Source: an uncultured Bacteroides sp. (GTDB lineage Bacteria; Bacteroidota; Bacteroidia; Bacteroidales; Bacteroidaceae). Taken from it: a stretch of 17,140 nt of DNA. The stretch's first letter is position 1, and every line of letters starts with the position of its first letter. Both the position numbers and the translations under genes were made by a program. Under the pieces are notes generated by a model. The model worked only from the letters and a program-made list of their open reading frames with translations. It was not told the DNA's origin and searched no databases. The stretch lies in contig USQO01000042.1 in NCBI GenBank assembly GCA_900556845.1, positions 1-17,140 on the forward strand. The letters are read 5' to 3'. Of the stretch, positions 16,912-17,140 are shown piece by piece.

Positions 16912-17140
16912 ATGGTAAAGATACAAAAAATCTCAGAAATCGAACCTCGTTTAGGTTTTACCGAGTTCGATATGCTAAAAAAATATCGTCAAAGTTTTGC
17001 AACGAGTGAATTAGGTCGCCTCCATGCTCTGTTTCCTTTCTCGGAACTGGCCCGACAAATGCATTTGAAGTCCTCTGCTTTGGGTCGTAAAAGTTATTTT
17101 TCTCCCGAAGGTAAAATAGCCTTGATGGTCTTGAAGTCCT
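16912..17140 (+). CDS. N-terminus of a second transposase (partial, runs off the window)
   Basis: The frame from ATG 16912 stays open to the window end (76 codons): MVKIQKISEIEPRLGFTEFDMLKKYRQSF..SELGRLHALFPFSELARQM...YFSPEGKIALMVLKS. The SELGRLHALFPFSELA opening and the SPEGKIALMVLKS segment look like the N-terminal region of a DDE transposase common in Bacteroidales insertion sequences. I cannot assign the IS family, because the catalytic core is outside the window. The left end of the element is probably between about 16740 and 16850, but no terminal inverted repeat can be confirmed without the right end. Confidence 0.6.
   Translation, partial: MVKIQKISEIEPRLGFTEFDMLKKYRQSFATSELGRLHALFPFSELARQMHLKSSALGRKSYFSPEGKIALMVLKS

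Noticed and set aside
1..17140. CRISPR arrays, tRNA or rRNA genes
   Set aside because: No regularly spaced repeats and no cloverleaf or rRNA signature were seen on either strand.

Overview
The window looks like a chromosomal accessory region of a Bacteroides-type organism (Bacteroidales). Grounds for this are the SusC/TonB-receptor sequences with CarboxypepD_reg and DEVVVVGYG signatures, a Bacteroides-style promoter (TTTG, 21 nt, TAnnTTTG), lipoprotein and 'A|Q' signal peptides typical of the phylum, and proteins resembling the Bacteroidales-specific families DUF4876 and DUF6850. All calls come from reading the sequence; no database search was possible.

Left part (1-3430) is mobile-element scar tissue. 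It holds the last codons of an unidentified gene (3-104), then the 5' part of a group II intron (from about 231) cut off shortly after the start of its reverse-transcriptase gene (about 893). A perfect 16-bp inverted repeat follows (944-1013). Next is an unusual open chimeric ORF (1362-3242) that joins a SusC N-terminus (signal peptide, CarboxypepD_reg domain, partial plug) in frame to most of a Toprim primase-like protein of the kind carried by mobile elements. A small overlapping ORF follows (3232-3429).

After a gene-free stretch (3430-4161) with palindromic, operator-like DNA and a good promoter just before the next start, a six-gene block runs on the + strand from 4162 to 16502 with gaps of only 2-30 bp. 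It encodes a TonB-dependent receptor, a DUF4876-type lipoprotein, a DUF6850-type outer-membrane barrel, and three tandem paralogous exported proteins. Each paralog has an N-terminal gingipain/C25-like cysteine-peptidase domain (His-Gly and FDAC-[YF]-NG motifs) and C-terminal HEAT-like repeats. The layout suggests a cell-envelope machine: a receptor and a second barrel at the outer membrane, a lipoprotein at the usual SusD position, and three exported proteases or protease-like scaffolds. This block is the best candidate for an undescribed system.

Right edge (16503-17140): a minus-strand IS256-family transposase fragment lies against the operon's last stop codon, followed by a strong terminator-like hairpin and the start of another transposase that runs off the window.
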